DNA of 64,000 bases from Phycisphaerales bacterium (GCA_023382935.1 JAHDXL010000008.1:105075-169074); one strand, 5' to 3'. Counted from the stretch's first letter, positions 18,358-27,792 are shown. The notes: a model not told the origin generated them from the letters alone. Translations and numbers: made by a program.

Positions 18358-18434
18358 TCGAGTCGATTCGCGCGCCGGGCGGCGCTCGGGTACATTGCCA
18401 TGGTGTCGGGATTTGACTGGCGGGAGGGCACTCG

Positions 18435-18755
18435 GTGCGTGCGCGGCCGAGGATCTCCGAGTTTGCACTGGTGGGAGTGGCCACCGGGTGGTCATTCTCG
18501 CTCGTCCTGGCGGGGTTGTGGAGCGTGGTGACTGGCGCGACGCGGGCGACGGGATTCTCGGTCGAACTGGTGTCGGCGGGGCTGGGAGCCATCGCGGCCG
18601 GGCACGTCGTCTTCCTCTCCTGCGTTGCCGAGCGTATCTTCCCTCGTGCCAACCGGACGATCGTCCTCTGGATGGAGATGATCTCGTGCGTGATTTTCTT
18701 CGTCGCCTCCACGATCTGCCTCGTCGCGTTGTTCGGTGCTGCGTCGTTGCGCTGA
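18435..18755 (+). CDS. Small membrane protein, unknown function
   Basis: 106 residues from a GTG with GGGAGGG upstream. Three hydrophobic segments (~10-33, ~43-66, ~78-103) leave almost no soluble part. No family recognised. Its last 70 bases overlap the start of the next gene in another frame, which suggests coupled translation. Confidence 0.6.
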   Translation: MRARPRISEFALVGVATGWSFSLVLAGLWSVVTGATRATGFSVELVSAGLGAIAAGHVVFLSCVAERIFPRANRTIVLWMEMISCVIFFVASTICLVALFGAASLR

Positions 18756-21241
18756 TGCTGGTGCTGTCGCCGCCTGCATTCGGTCAGACGGCGACGGAGC
18801 CAGACGCCCTGACCCTGGCGGCGGCCCGCGAGATCCAGAGGCTGGCACTGACCGAACTGCGGATGCAGGTCAGCCCGACTCCGGACGACTACCTGATTGC
18901 CTGCTACACGCTCCGTCTGGCGCAGCAACTGACGCCGGATGACCCGGACCTGGCGCGCAAGGTGGCGGCGGCCGCGTGGGCGACCGGCGACAGCGAACTT
19001 CTGATCGACGCGACGCGGCAGGTGGTCAGGCTGGACCCGAGCGATACGGTGGCGCAGTTGCGCCTGATCATCGCAGGCATCGCACGCCTTCAGACCGTGG
19101 AGGAACGTCTGTCGGCCTACGAGCGATTCCTGGGCCCAGCGGGCGACCGGCTGCGCCCGGAAGTCCGCAGCCGACTGGCGCTCGACGCGGCGCTGCTTCT
19201 GCGTGAACGGGGCGACACGCCCGGGTTCGTGCGCCTGCTGCGAAGGGCGATCGAACTGGACGGGTCGAACAAGGCGGCTGTGCAACTCGCGGCGACGTAC
19301 TTCACCAGCGAGATTGACGATCCGGTGGGGCGGTTCGAGATGCAACTGAACGTGCTCTACGCCGACCCGATCGATCCGCAGTTGCACTACTCGATTGCGC
19401 GCGAACTGCTGGCGCAGGGTGCCCTGGCCAGTGGTCGGCGTTTCTTCTCGCACGCCTCGCAGTTGTTCAACCTGGCGGGCAATCTGCCGCCGTCGTTTGC
19501 AACCGAGACCATGTCGCTGCGTTTTCAGACCGAAGGGCCGGCGGTGCTGCGCGACGCGCTCAACGCGGAGTTGAAGGGGATGCGTCAGAACGCCCAGTTG
19601 CAGCGTGAGGCGGCCATCGAGCGGCAACTGCCGCTAGACGACTTCGTCGATCCGGCCGAGGTGCGGCTGGATGCCGACTGGGACAAGATGCGCATTCTCG
19701 CGGCGCTGGCGATGGGAGACAAGGAAACGGTGGAGGCGGGACTGACCGACCTGGAGAAGTCGGTGGTGTACGCCTCGAAGCAACTGGAGAATGAGCGCAC
19801 GCGCCCTGCCGGATACACCGCCGATCAGGCCTCGTCGCTCATCATTTCCATGTTCATCGAACTGCAGTTGTACCGTCTGTGGTGCGATTCCCGCCGGGAG
19901 ACGGTGGACGCGGACATTGCGGCCCTGTCGGAAAGGGCGCCGGGGGTGGTCCGCCTGCTCGAGCCGCTACAGCCGTGGCTGCTGCTGCGCGACGGCAAGT
20001 ATGATGAGGTGCTCGTTCGCGTGGACCAGATGCAGGGCGGCGCCGGACGCGTCGGCGAAGTGGCCCGCGGTCTGGCGCTGGAGAAGCTTGGGCGCACCGA
20101 CGAAGCCGTGCGCGTGATGCTCGAATCGTCCCGCTACTCACCCCTGAGCGCGGCGGCGGCGTGGGCGCGGCATCACGCGCTGGCGCTGGACCCGTCGGCA
20201 CCGCTGCTGACTCCGCTGGGCGTTTCGCTGGACCGGATGGCGGCGGGCGTGCCTCGCTACATCGACGACATGGTTTACGACCCCAAGTCCTTCATGGATC
20301 TCCAGGTCGAGGCCGGCCCGCGCTCGCGCGATCCAATGCAGCCCTTCTATGTCACGCTCCGCCTGCGGAACCTGGCGCCGATCCCGCTCGGTGTGGGATC
20401 TGACCGTCCGATCAACAGCCGCCTGCTGCTCCAGCCTCACCGCGACAACAACGTGGGCTTCTTCTTCGGCGAACTCTACCCGGAAGTGGTCGAACTCAAC
20501 CGCCGTTTCCGGCTCGATCCGCGCGAGACGATTGAGGCGCGCATCCCGGTGGACCTTGGCGCCAGCGGGATGATCCTCTCACTCAATTCGCTCAACAACC
20601 ACCGCATCCGCTGGCGCGTGTTGCAGGGTTTTGTGATCGGCGCACTCCAGTCGTTCCGCCCGGGGCCCCTGTGTCTGAGCGTTGAATCAAGCCCGATCGA
20701 GATCGTGCGTCTGCCTCAATACCGCCTGACGGCCGAGCAGACGGCCGTGCTGATCCGTTCCGGACCGCCCGAGGACCTGCCCAGCGGCGTCATGCTCGCC
20801 CGTGCGGTCATGCTGGCCTGGCCGGTGCGCACGTCTGAACGTCCGCAGGCCGGCGTCGAACTGTTCGCCCGCGCGCTCACCGCGCGCCTTCAGGCTGGCT
20901 CTCCCATCGAGCGTGTCTTCATGCTGGCGGCTGTACCGACCGGCGAGATGGAAGTGAACCTCATGGAGTTCGACCAGGCGGCCCTGGCGATCCCGGTAGA
21001 TTCGACCTTCCGCGCTCGTCCGCACGCGGCGATCGTCGAGAGTCTGGTGCTGCTGACGCGCGTCACCGACCCGTCCAGCCCATTGCTGGCTCATGCGATC
21101 GAAGCGCCGTGGCCCGAGGTCGCCCAACTGGCGGCTCTGGTCAAGGCCCGGCTGGAGGCGTCGCGTCCGTGCGTGGCCCGTGCCACCGACATCCAGTCGT
21201 TGTTCCCATCGGCCCTGAAGGGGCCTTCTGCCGGTCGTTGA
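18686..21241 (+). CDS. Large secreted helical (TPR-like) protein
   Basis: 851 residues. The GTG at 18686 (GGAG upstream) is chosen because it opens a signal peptide: basic n-region [13 protein letters not shown], hydrophobic core [16 protein letters not shown], then QTATEPD. It overlaps the small membrane protein by 70 bases. Residues ~20-560 are amphipathic helical repeats resembling TPRs (for example LIACYTLRLAQQLTPDDPDL); residues ~590-750 are beta-rich (PFYVTLRLRNLAPIPLGV), followed by more helices. No enzyme motif. Probably periplasmic and possibly a scaffold. The flippase-like gene follows 10 bases later. Confidence 0.7.
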   Translation: MRDFLRRLHDLPRRVVRCCVVALMLVLSPPAFGQTATEPDALTLAAAREIQRLALTELRMQVSPTPDDYLIACYTLRLAQQLTPDDPDLARKVAAAAWATGDSELLIDATRQVVRLDPSDTVAQLRLIIAGIARLQTVEERLSAYERFLGPAGDRLRPEVRSRLALDAALLLRERGDTPGFVRLLRRAIELDGSNKAAVQLAATYFTSEIDDPVGRFEMQLNVLYADPIDPQLHYSIARELLAQGALASGRRFFSHASQLFNLAGNLPPSFATETMSLRFQTEGPAVLRDALNAELKGMRQNAQLQREAAIERQLPLDDFVDPAEVRLDADWDKMRILAALAMGDKETVEAGLTDLEKSVVYASKQLENERTRPAGYTADQASSLIISMFIELQLYRLWCDSRRETVDADIAALSERAPGVVRLLEPLQPWLLLRDGKYDEVLVRVDQMQGGAGRVGEVARGLALEKLGRTDEAVRVMLESSRYSPLSAAAAWARHHALALDPSAPLLTPLGVSLDRMAAGVPRYIDDMVYDPKSFMDLQVEAGPRSRDPMQPFYVTLRLRNLAPIPLGVGSDRPINSRLLLQPHRDNNVGFFFGELYPEVVELNRRFRLDPRETIEARIPVDLGASGMILSLNSLNNHRIRWRVLQGFVIGALQSFRPGPLCLSVESSPIEIVRLPQYRLTAEQTAVLIRSGPPEDLPSGVMLARAVMLAWPVRTSERPQAGVELFARALTARLQAGSPIERVFMLAAVPTGEMEVNLMEFDQAALAIPVDSTFRARPHAAIVESLVLLTRVTDPSSPLLAHAIEAPWPEVAQLAALVKARLEASRPCVARATDIQSLFPSALKGPSAGR

Positions 21242-21251
21242 GGTCAGCGCG

Positions 21252-22241
21252 TTGACAAGCCCAGCCGAGGAAGACGCCGTCGTTGCGACCGGCTCGCGCA
21301 GCCGCAACCGTCGGCTCGTCGGCTCGATCGTGGGGTTGCTGCTGCTTGTGGCTGCGATTGTCGCTGTGCTGACCAATCGCACCTCGCTCGCGGCCGCGTT
21401 CGACGCCATCGAGCGGGCGCCGATCTGGCTGGTCGTGCTTGCACTGCTTCTTCCGCTGGCCAATTGGGTGCTGATTTCGGTCTCATTCTGGGTGCTCACG
21501 CGCCGCTACGGACGTGTCGGTCTGGGTGAGATGCACGCCCTGATCGCCAGCGCCTGGCTGCTCAACTATCTGCCGTTGCGTCCGGGCATGTTCGGGCGTC
21601 TGGCCTACCACAAGCGCGTCAACGGCATTGGCGTTGCCGACTCTGTCCGCGTGCTGGTGACATCGGTTAGCCTGACGCTGATTTCCAACGCAATCATCTG
21701 TGCCGTGGCGTGGGTTGCGTACCGCGCCGGTCCGGCGGCCGGGTGGCTCATCGTGGCCGTGCCCGGCGTGCTGATTGGATTGGCGGGGCTGGTGCTCGCG
21801 CGGCGTGAGCAGTCAGCATTCGCGTTTCGTCCCGGGTTGGCGATCGCGCTGTGCGTGCGCTACTTCGACATTCTGGCGTGGGTGGCGCGTTACGCGGTGG
21901 TCTTTGCGCTGATAGGACACCCGCTTTCTCTGGCGCAGGCCACGCTCATTACAGCCGTGTCCCAGGCGGCCCTGTTGATTCCCTTTGTGGGTAACGGACT
22001 GGGGGTGCGGGAGTGGGGCATTGGACTGGCGTTGCCGGTGCTGTCGGCCGACTCGCCCAGGGCACTGGGGCTGACGGCCGACCTGGTCAACCGGGCCGCG
22101 GAACTTCTGGTCGCGGTTCCGGTGGGGCTGGGCGGTTCGGCGTGGCTGTATCATCGGACGAGGCACTCGGGACCAGCCGGGCGCGGGCGGCTTCAGTCTC
22201 CGGACGATCCGGCCGATGCCCAGTCTCGTACAGGCTCGTAG
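21252..22241 (+). CDS. LPG-synthase-type TM domain protein (UPF0104-like)
   Basis: 329 residues with about eight hydrophobic segments, beginning at a TTG codon after a short polar N-terminus. The order and the signature NYLPLRPGMFGRLAYHKR resemble the integral membrane domain of lysylphosphatidylglycerol synthase/flippase proteins. The soluble transferase domain is absent, so it may move a lipid or glycan rather than aminoacylate it; substrate unknown. It lies between the large secreted protein and the DUF444 gene, with 3 bases to the latter. Confidence 0.68.
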   Translation: MTSPAEEDAVVATGSRSRNRRLVGSIVGLLLLVAAIVAVLTNRTSLAAAFDAIERAPIWLVVLALLLPLANWVLISVSFWVLTRRYGRVGLGEMHALIASAWLLNYLPLRPGMFGRLAYHKRVNGIGVADSVRVLVTSVSLTLISNAIICAVAWVAYRAGPAAGWLIVAVPGVLIGLAGLVLARREQSAFAFRPGLAIALCVRYFDILAWVARYAVVFALIGHPLSLAQATLITAVSQAALLIPFVGNGLGVREWGIGLALPVLSADSPRALGLTADLVNRAAELLVAVPVGLGGSAWLYHRTRHSGPAGRGRLQSPDDPADAQSRTGS

Positions 22242-22244
22242 AAC

Positions 22245-23363
22245 ATGGTCAACAAGATCGAACAGGACCATCACCGCTTCCGCCAGATCGTTCGCGGGAA
22301 GATCCGCAAGGATCTGCGCCGGTTCCTCACCCGCGACGAACTGATTGGACGCGAGGGCAAGCGGGCCGTCTCGATTCCCATTCACGACATTGACATCCCT
22401 ACTTTCAGGTATGGCGATAACAACGCGGGCGTCGGGATCGGCGAGGGTGAGGAAGGGCAATCGGTCGGACAGCAGCCCGGCGACGGCGACGGGCATGGGG
22501 GGGAAGACGAAGGTCGGCACATTCTCGAAGTCGAAGTGGATCTCGACGAACTGGCCGACATCCTGGCCGAGGAACTTCAACTCCCGCGCATCCAGCCGCG
22601 CGGGGACCACCGCATCACCACCATCAAGGACAAGTACACCGGCATCCGCCCCGTCGGGCCTGCCTCGCTGCGCAACTTCAAGCGTTCGTACCGCGAGGCG
22701 CTGAAACGCCAACTGGCGATGGGCGAGTATGACCCGGCCAATCCCATCGTTGTTCCTATCCGCGACGACCTGCGATTCCGATCGTGGAACGAGGTGAAGA
22801 AGCCGCAGTCCAACGCTGTGATCGTCCTGATGATGGACGTTTCCGGCTCGATGGGCGAAGAGCAGAAGCAACTGGTGCGCCTCGAAGCGTTCTGGATCGA
22901 TACTTGGCTGCGGCGGAACTACGAAGGCATCGAGACGCGGTACATTGTCCACGACGTGAGAGCGGGCGAAGTGGACAAAAAGACCTTCTTCACCATGCGG
23001 GAGGACGGGGGGACGCGCATCAGTTCGGCCTACCATTGCTGCCGCGAACTGCTTGACGCGCACTACGACCCGTCGCAGTGGAACACCTATCTCTTTCACT
23101 TTTCCGACGGGGACAACTCTTCCGAGGCCGACAATCGTCAGTCGGTGAAGATCCTCGATGAGGAGTTGCTCGAGCGATGCAATCTCTTCGGCTACTGTCA
23201 GGTGCACTCGGCGTATGGATCGGGGAACTTCATCAACGTGTTGCACGAGGCCTTCCCCAATGGGCGAGCCGACGAGCACGGCCCGCGCCTCGTCACCAGC
23301 CGCGTGAACCAGAAATCGGATATCTACGACTCGCTCAAGACCTTCTTCAAGGCCGGGCGGTAG
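22245..23363 (+). CDS. DUF444 (YeaH/YhbH) family protein
   Basis: 372 residues of the family that includes Bacillus YhbH and E. coli YeaH. The N-terminus has the typical HRFRQIVRGKIRKDLRRF; an acidic Gly-rich linker (~75-95) precedes the central domain, and a von Willebrand-like MIDAS motif DVSGSMG is near residue 200, with HFSDGDNS later. Members usually sit beside the serine kinase prkA and spoVR in stress operons. Neither is in this window, so the usual partners must be elsewhere or missing. Confidence 0.9.
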   Translation: MVNKIEQDHHRFRQIVRGKIRKDLRRFLTRDELIGREGKRAVSIPIHDIDIPTFRYGDNNAGVGIGEGEEGQSVGQQPGDGDGHGGEDEGRHILEVEVDLDELADILAEELQLPRIQPRGDHRITTIKDKYTGIRPVGPASLRNFKRSYREALKRQLAMGEYDPANPIVVPIRDDLRFRSWNEVKKPQSNAVIVLMMDVSGSMGEEQKQLVRLEAFWIDTWLRRNYEGIETRYIVHDVRAGEVDKKTFFTMREDGGTRISSAYHCCRELLDAHYDPSQWNTYLFHFSDGDNSSEADNRQSVKILDEELLERCNLFGYCQVHSAYGSGNFINVLHEAFPNGRADEHGPRLVTSRVNQKSDIYDSLKTFFKAGR

Positions 23364-23410
23364 TCCAACGGTGTCGGCTGCTGCTACGCTGTGCGCGCGA
23401 GGACGACGAC

Positions 23411-23932
23411 GTGATCGCGTTCACGATCTATGCCTTTCTGGTCGGGTATTTGGCGCTGCGCTGGCGACGCCGCCTGCTCGGCTATCTCCTCGTTTCCGTC
23501 TGCGTGGGGCTGCTGGTGGCGCTTGCGTGGGCGCACGCGCAGATCCCCCGGCTGGCCGAGCAGGGCTGGCGTCTGGCGCGCAACATCGACATTCTTCCGT
23601 TTCAGGCCGTGCTTTACCCATACATCGTGTGCACCGCGGGTATCGGCTATTTCATGGTTTCGCTGCCGCGGCGGCGTCCGCTCGACAGTTGCTGGCACTG
23701 TCGCTACGACCTTTCGGCCCATCTGGGGGAGCCGGGGGTCATCGTCTGCCCGGAATGCGGGCGCGAGCATTGCACCGCGGATTCGCCCCGCTACCGGCGC
23801 TCCGGCGAGGACCGCGCACAACTGAGCAGCAGCGACATCGCGATCCCCGCCGAGCCTGGCCCGACGCTCATCCGCACTGTCTTGCCATCTCCTGCGCCGC
23901 CTTCTGCATTTCCTGCGGCGTCAGATCCTTGA
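23411..23932 (+). CDS. Membrane protein with C-terminal zinc ribbon
   Basis: 173 residues from a GTG. Membrane segments lie at ~1-15, ~21-39 and ~63-85, followed by a cytoplasmic zinc ribbon (CWHCRYDLSAH...CPECGRE) and a Pro/Ala-rich tail. It is one of three proteins in the window with this ribbon. The 3' end overlaps the convergent VOC gene by 65 bases. Function unknown. Confidence 0.65.
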   Translation: MIAFTIYAFLVGYLALRWRRRLLGYLLVSVCVGLLVALAWAHAQIPRLAEQGWRLARNIDILPFQAVLYPYIVCTAGIGYFMVSLPRRRPLDSCWHCRYDLSAHLGEPGVIVCPECGREHCTADSPRYRRSGEDRAQLSSSDIAIPAEPGPTLIRTVLPSPAPPSAFPAASDP

Positions 23933-24344
23933 TGTGGGTGGCAATGCTCCAGGAGTGTCCGAACGGGTCTACCAGGTTGGCGTAGCGGTCTCCCCAGAAC
24001 ATGTCGGCGGGTGGCATGATTGGAGTGGCGCCGGCCTGTGCGGCGCGCTCAAAGACCTTGTCCACGTTTTCGACGTACATGTGAATCGTCACCGGCGAGC
24101 CGCCCAGCGATCGGGGCGAGCGCGACTTGCCGCCGCACATCTCGGGGAAGTCGTCGGCCAGAAAGAAGATCCGGCTGCCGATCCGCATTTCCGCGTGCCA
24201 GAGTTTCTTTCCGTCTGGCGAGGGCATGCGGCAGACCTCCTCGGCGCCGAACGCCTTCTTGTAGAACTCCATCGCCGCCGACGCATCGGACAGCACCAGG
24301 TGAGGGATGAAGCCTTCGCACCCCTTGGGAATCGCCTGAGCCAT
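23868..24344 (-). CDS. VOC (glyoxalase/bleomycin-resistance) family protein
   Basis: 158 residues from the ATG at 24344. The vicinal-oxygen-chelate fold is clear: IPHLVLSDASAAMEFYKKAF with EEVCRMPSPDG, then the second module VTIHMYVENVDKVFERAAQAGA ending WGDRYANLVDPFGHSWSIA. This PhnB-like subgroup is often annotated only as a VOC protein; substrate unknown. It is convergent with the zinc-ribbon gene and divergent from the HMG-CoA lyase gene. Confidence 0.9.
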   Translation of the reverse strand: MAQAIPKGCEGFIPHLVLSDASAAMEFYKKAFGAEEVCRMPSPDGKKLWHAEMRIGSRIFFLADDFPEMCGGKSRSPRSLGGSPVTIHMYVENVDKVFERAAQAGATPIMPPADMFWGDRYANLVDPFGHSWSIATHIKDLTPQEMQKAAQEMARQCG

Positions 24345-24426
24345 TGCCTTGCCTCCCGGAAAGTCGCGGACGCCCCATGCGTCCGCCCGCCCAGCATATC
24401 CGGAGCGGAGGCTCGTATCATCAGGG

Positions 24427-25350
24427 GTGAGCAACTACGTGCGAATCACCGAGGTCGCTCCGCGCGACGGGCTGCAGAACGAGCCGGCCATCGTCGCGAC
24501 GGAATCAAAGCGTCAACTCGTCCGCGTGCTGGAGAAGACCGGCGTGGATGAGATTGAGGTCACCAGTTTCGTGCGTCCCGGGCGGGTGCCGCAACTGGCC
24601 GACGCCGAGCAACTCGTCGGCATGCTGGCCGCCGACAAACCCGAGGGCATGCTCTACAGCGCGCTGGTGCCCAACGAGCAGGGACTGGAGCGTTTGCTTG
24701 AAGTCAACAGCGACGGGCCGGTGATCAACAAGATCGCCGTGTTCACGGCCGCCAGCGAAACGTTCGCGCAGAAGAACATCAACGCCTCGATCGACGAGTC
24801 GATCACGCGCTTCCGCCCGGTGATTGACATGGCCCGCCAGGGGGGCCTGATGGTCCGAGCGTACATCTCGTGCGCCTTCGTGTGCCCGTTTGAGGGGCCC
24901 GTCGCGCCCGCCACCGTCACCCACGTGGCCGCCCGCCTGCTCGCGTTGGGCGTCGACGAGATCGACGTAGCCGACACCATCGGCGCGGCCACGCCCGAAC
25001 ACATCGAGAGCGTCATCGCCGAACTCTTCCACCGCCTGGGCCCGTGCCGCGACAATGAAATCGGCGACCCCTGTCTGACACTGCACCTGCACGACACGCA
25101 CGGGTCCGCGGCCGCGTGCGTGCGCAAGGCCCTGTCGATGGGCGTGCGTTCCTTCGACAGCAGCGCCGGTGGGCTGGGGGGCTGCCCGTTTGCCGGTTCG
25201 GGCAAGACCCGGGCGCCGGGCAACATCGCGACCGAACTGCTCGTTCGCACCATCACCGAGGCCGGCTACAGGTGCGGGGTTGATTCACGTCGGCTTGAAG
25301 AGGCCACGAAGGCGGCTCGCGACCTGGTGGCTCGGGAGCCGACTCCGTGA
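24427..25350 (+). CDS. mvaB: Hydroxymethylglutaryl-CoA lyase
   Basis: 307 residues from the GTG at 24427. It splits HMG-CoA to acetoacetate and acetyl-CoA, the last step of leucine breakdown. Metal and substrate residues are visible: APRDGLQNE at the start of the barrel, HLHDTHG near 218, and the GGLGGCPFAGS loop with the catalytic cysteine near 253. The next gene starts inside its stop codon (GTGA), showing an operon with the crotonases. Leucine catabolism as the main role is inferred from this context. Confidence 0.9.
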   Translation: MSNYVRITEVAPRDGLQNEPAIVATESKRQLVRVLEKTGVDEIEVTSFVRPGRVPQLADAEQLVGMLAADKPEGMLYSALVPNEQGLERLLEVNSDGPVINKIAVFTAASETFAQKNINASIDESITRFRPVIDMARQGGLMVRAYISCAFVCPFEGPVAPATVTHVAARLLALGVDEIDVADTIGAATPEHIESVIAELFHRLGPCRDNEIGDPCLTLHLHDTHGSAAACVRKALSMGVRSFDSSAGGLGGCPFAGSGKTRAPGNIATELLVRTITEAGYRCGVDSRRLEEATKAARDLVAREPTP

Positions 25351-26075
25351 TACGCGTGGAAGACGAGGGGGACGTGCGATGCATCACCATCGCCCGGCCT
25401 GACAAGCGCAACGCGCTGACGACCGACATGCTCGCGTCGCTGGGCGCGGCGTTTGAGAAAACAGGCAGCATGCGTGCCTGCGTGCTGCTGGGCGAAGGCC
25501 CGGTCTTCTGCGCGGGCTTTGACCTGCACGAGGGCGCGCACGACGAACGGATGTCGGCGCTGCGGGATCAACTGCGCGGGCTGTCACGCACGATCTTGGC
25601 CATGCGATCGCTGCCGTGTCCGGTGGTGGTGGGAGCGCACGGGGCCGCGATTGCCGGCGGGTGTGCGCTGCTGGGCGGGGCCGATCTCGTGCTCGCGGAT
25701 CGAGGCGCCCGCTTTGGATACCCGGTGGTGCGTTTGGGGATCTCACCGGCCATCACGGCTCCGTTCCTGCGTCAACGTGTCGGCGACGGGGCCGCCCGTG
25801 CGATGCTGCTCGACCCCGGCCTGATCGACGCGGAAGGTGCTCTTCGGATTGGCCTAGTGGATGAGGTGCTTGACAGCGCGGAGCAGGTTCGCCATGCAGC
25901 CGTTGCGCGTGCATGTGCTCTGGCCGGCAAACCGGGAGTGGCCGAAGCCCAGACGCGCCGCTGGTGCAGCGTGCTGGAGCCGGTGGAGCAGGCGGGCGAG
26001 GCTTTGCAGGTATCGCTCGATGCGATCGGGCGTGAGACCTTTGAACGCATGAACCGCGAGGTGTGGTCACGATGA
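25347..26075 (+). CDS. Enoyl-CoA hydratase/isomerase, LiuC-like
   Basis: 242 residues starting at a GTG that overlaps the mvaB stop by 4 bases. The crotonase oxyanion-hole segments are present (FCAGFDL and AHGAAIAGGCALLGGADL). The segment GYPVVRLGISPAITAPFLRQ resembles methylglutaconyl-CoA hydratases of the LiuC type. The usual catalytic Glu of the PE-x3-LG segment is Val here, and no second Glu lies in the following helix, so hydratase activity is uncertain. Together with mvaB the context fits the methylglutaconyl-CoA step of leucine catabolism. Confidence 0.83.
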   Translation: MIRVEDEGDVRCITIARPDKRNALTTDMLASLGAAFEKTGSMRACVLLGEGPVFCAGFDLHEGAHDERMSALRDQLRGLSRTILAMRSLPCPVVVGAHGAAIAGGCALLGGADLVLADRGARFGYPVVRLGISPAITAPFLRQRVGDGAARAMLLDPGLIDAEGALRIGLVDEVLDSAEQVRHAAVARACALAGKPGVAEAQTRRWCSVLEPVEQAGEALQVSLDAIGRETFERMNREVWSR

Positions 26076-26830
26076 CAAACCTGGCTGAACTGAGCGTGCA
26101 GGGAGCCGTCGCCCGGCTGATTCTCAACAGGCCGGATCAGCGCAATGCGCTTTCCACGGATCTGCTCGCCGCCATGCATGGCGCGGTTGAACTCCTGGAA
26201 CAGTCGAGGGGCGTGACGGTGCTGGTGGTGACCGGGGCCGGCAAGTCCTTCTGCGCGGGGATGGACTTGCGCCAGGTGCTCATCGGCGACGATCGCGCCA
26301 CATGGCCCGGGCCGCAGTTGCTCGAGTCGCTCGCACGCTTCACGGTGCGACTTCGTGGGCTTCCGATGGTCGTGGTTGCCAGCGTCAACGGGGCCGCGAT
26401 CGGCGGCGGGTGCGGGCTTGCGTGCGTCGCGGACGTTTGCGTTTCCCACGCCGACGCCCGCATCGGGTATCCGGAAGTGGACCTTGGGCTGTGCCCGGCC
26501 GTGGTCGCGCCGTGGGTCATTCGCAAGGTCGGGCCCGGCAAGGCCCGTCGCGTGCTCCTGGCGGGGGGCGTGATGACCGGCACCGAGGCCCACGCTTTGG
26601 GTCTGGTCGATCATCTTGCTGCTTCGGTTGACGAACTGGCTCCCCTCACGGAGCGCCTGGTCGGAAGACTGACCAGCGGAGGACCGACGGCGCTGCGCGC
26701 CACCAAGTCGCTGCTCAACGCGCTCGATGGCTCGCTCGACGAGGCGTCGGTCCTGGAAGGCGCCCGTTTATCGGCCGAGGTGCTGGGCTCGCCCGACGCC
26801 CAGCGGGCGCTGTCCGCACGGCGCACCTGA
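26072..26830 (+). CDS. Enoyl-CoA hydratase, probable methylglutaconyl-CoA hydratase
   Basis: 252 residues from the ATG at 26072, which overlaps the stop of the preceding crotonase (ATGA). Crotonase signatures are FCAGMDL and ASVNGAAIGGGCGLACVADV. GYPEVDLGLCPAVVAPWVI is the LiuC-type segment and keeps the first catalytic Glu; the second usual Glu position is not acidic. It probably hydrates 3-methylglutaconyl-CoA to HMG-CoA, the substrate of the mvaB product encoded just upstream. The two adjacent crotonases may form a mixed oligomer (inference). Confidence 0.86.
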   Translation: MTNLAELSVQGAVARLILNRPDQRNALSTDLLAAMHGAVELLEQSRGVTVLVVTGAGKSFCAGMDLRQVLIGDDRATWPGPQLLESLARFTVRLRGLPMVVVASVNGAAIGGGCGLACVADVCVSHADARIGYPEVDLGLCPAVVAPWVIRKVGPGKARRVLLAGGVMTGTEAHALGLVDHLAASVDELAPLTERLVGRLTSGGPTALRATKSLLNALDGSLDEASVLEGARLSAEVLGSPDAQRALSARRT

Positions 26831-26910
26831 AAGCGGAATCAACGGGGGACAGCCGCTAAGATGTGCCGCACGGCGCACCCGGCTGGCGGTGCTTGGCGCA
26901 GGGAGACTGC

Positions 26911-27792
26911 ATGATCGAACTTCCGCTCCAGATGCACGGTTCCGGGTCGGATAGGGTTGCGGTGCTGATGCTCACGCAGCCCGGGCGCCCGGTGGTCGTG
27001 CTGGACGAGGAACTCATCGTGTCTCTCGATCAGGCTCTGAACCAAGTCCCCACTGGGATAAGGGGGTTGGTTCTCGCCTCTGGCTCGGAACGCTCGTTTG
27101 TGGCCGGTGCCGACCTGAAGTCAATTGTTGAGCGGGACGACGCCGAACTGCGGGCGTATCTAAAACTCGGATCTCGGGTATTTGCCCGATTTTCGGCGGC
27201 TCCCTATCCGACCGCGGCGGCGATTCGCGGGGCTGCCCTTGGGGGCGGGCTCGAACTGGCGATGCATTGCGACGGGCTGATCGGGGCTCCTTCACCGAGC
27301 GGGAAGCCGTATCCGGTCGGACTCCCCGAATGTGGGCTATCGATTTGTCCGGGTTGGGGGGGGACGAACCTGCTGCCCGCCAGGATGGAGCCTCGCGCGG
27401 CGATCGAGATGGCGGCGACAGGCAAGACGTTCATGGATGACCAGGCGCGGCAGGCGGGCGTGTTCGACGAGGTCGCCGAGGCGGACGTCGATGTGGTCGA
27501 GCGTGCGTGCGCTTGGGTGCGGCGGCAGCCCGTGCCGACGCGGGACGGGGCTCCCCGGCGCTGGATCGGGAGACCCGACTGCAAAGTTGCGGTCAGCGAG
27601 GCGCTGTCCGAGGTTGGTGCGAGCGGGCAGAGCGCTGGCAGTGCCAAGGCGGTGCTGGATGCCGTGGGGATCGGGGTGAGAGATGGTTGGCAGGCGGCTG
27701 TGGAGGCTGAACGAGAGCATCTGATCCGTCTGCGGCACACGCCGGAGGCGCGTGGGGCAATCGAGGCGTTTTTCGCGAGGTCGAAGAAGTAG
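26911..27792 (+). CDS. Enoyl-CoA hydratase, FadB/FadJ N-terminal type
   Basis: 293 residues from the ATG at 26911 with GGGAG upstream. Unlike the two crotonases before it, this one has both catalytic glutamates (GLPECGLSICPGWGGT and AAIEMAATGK) and the oxyanion-hole motif FVAGADL with RGAALGGGLELAM. The pattern is that of the hydratase half of the FadB/FadJ fusion; the 3-hydroxyacyl-CoA dehydrogenase half is absent. It would hydrate trans-2-enoyl-CoA in beta-oxidation, consistent with the acyl-CoA dehydrogenase gene 65 bases downstream. Confidence 0.86.
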   Translation: MIELPLQMHGSGSDRVAVLMLTQPGRPVVVLDEELIVSLDQALNQVPTGIRGLVLASGSERSFVAGADLKSIVERDDAELRAYLKLGSRVFARFSAAPYPTAAAIRGAALGGGLELAMHCDGLIGAPSPSGKPYPVGLPECGLSICPGWGGTNLLPARMEPRAAIEMAATGKTFMDDQARQAGVFDEVAEADVDVVERACAWVRRQPVPTRDGAPRRWIGRPDCKVAVSEALSEVGASGQSAGSAKAVLDAVGIGVRDGWQAAVEAEREHLIRLRHTPEARGAIEAFFARSKK

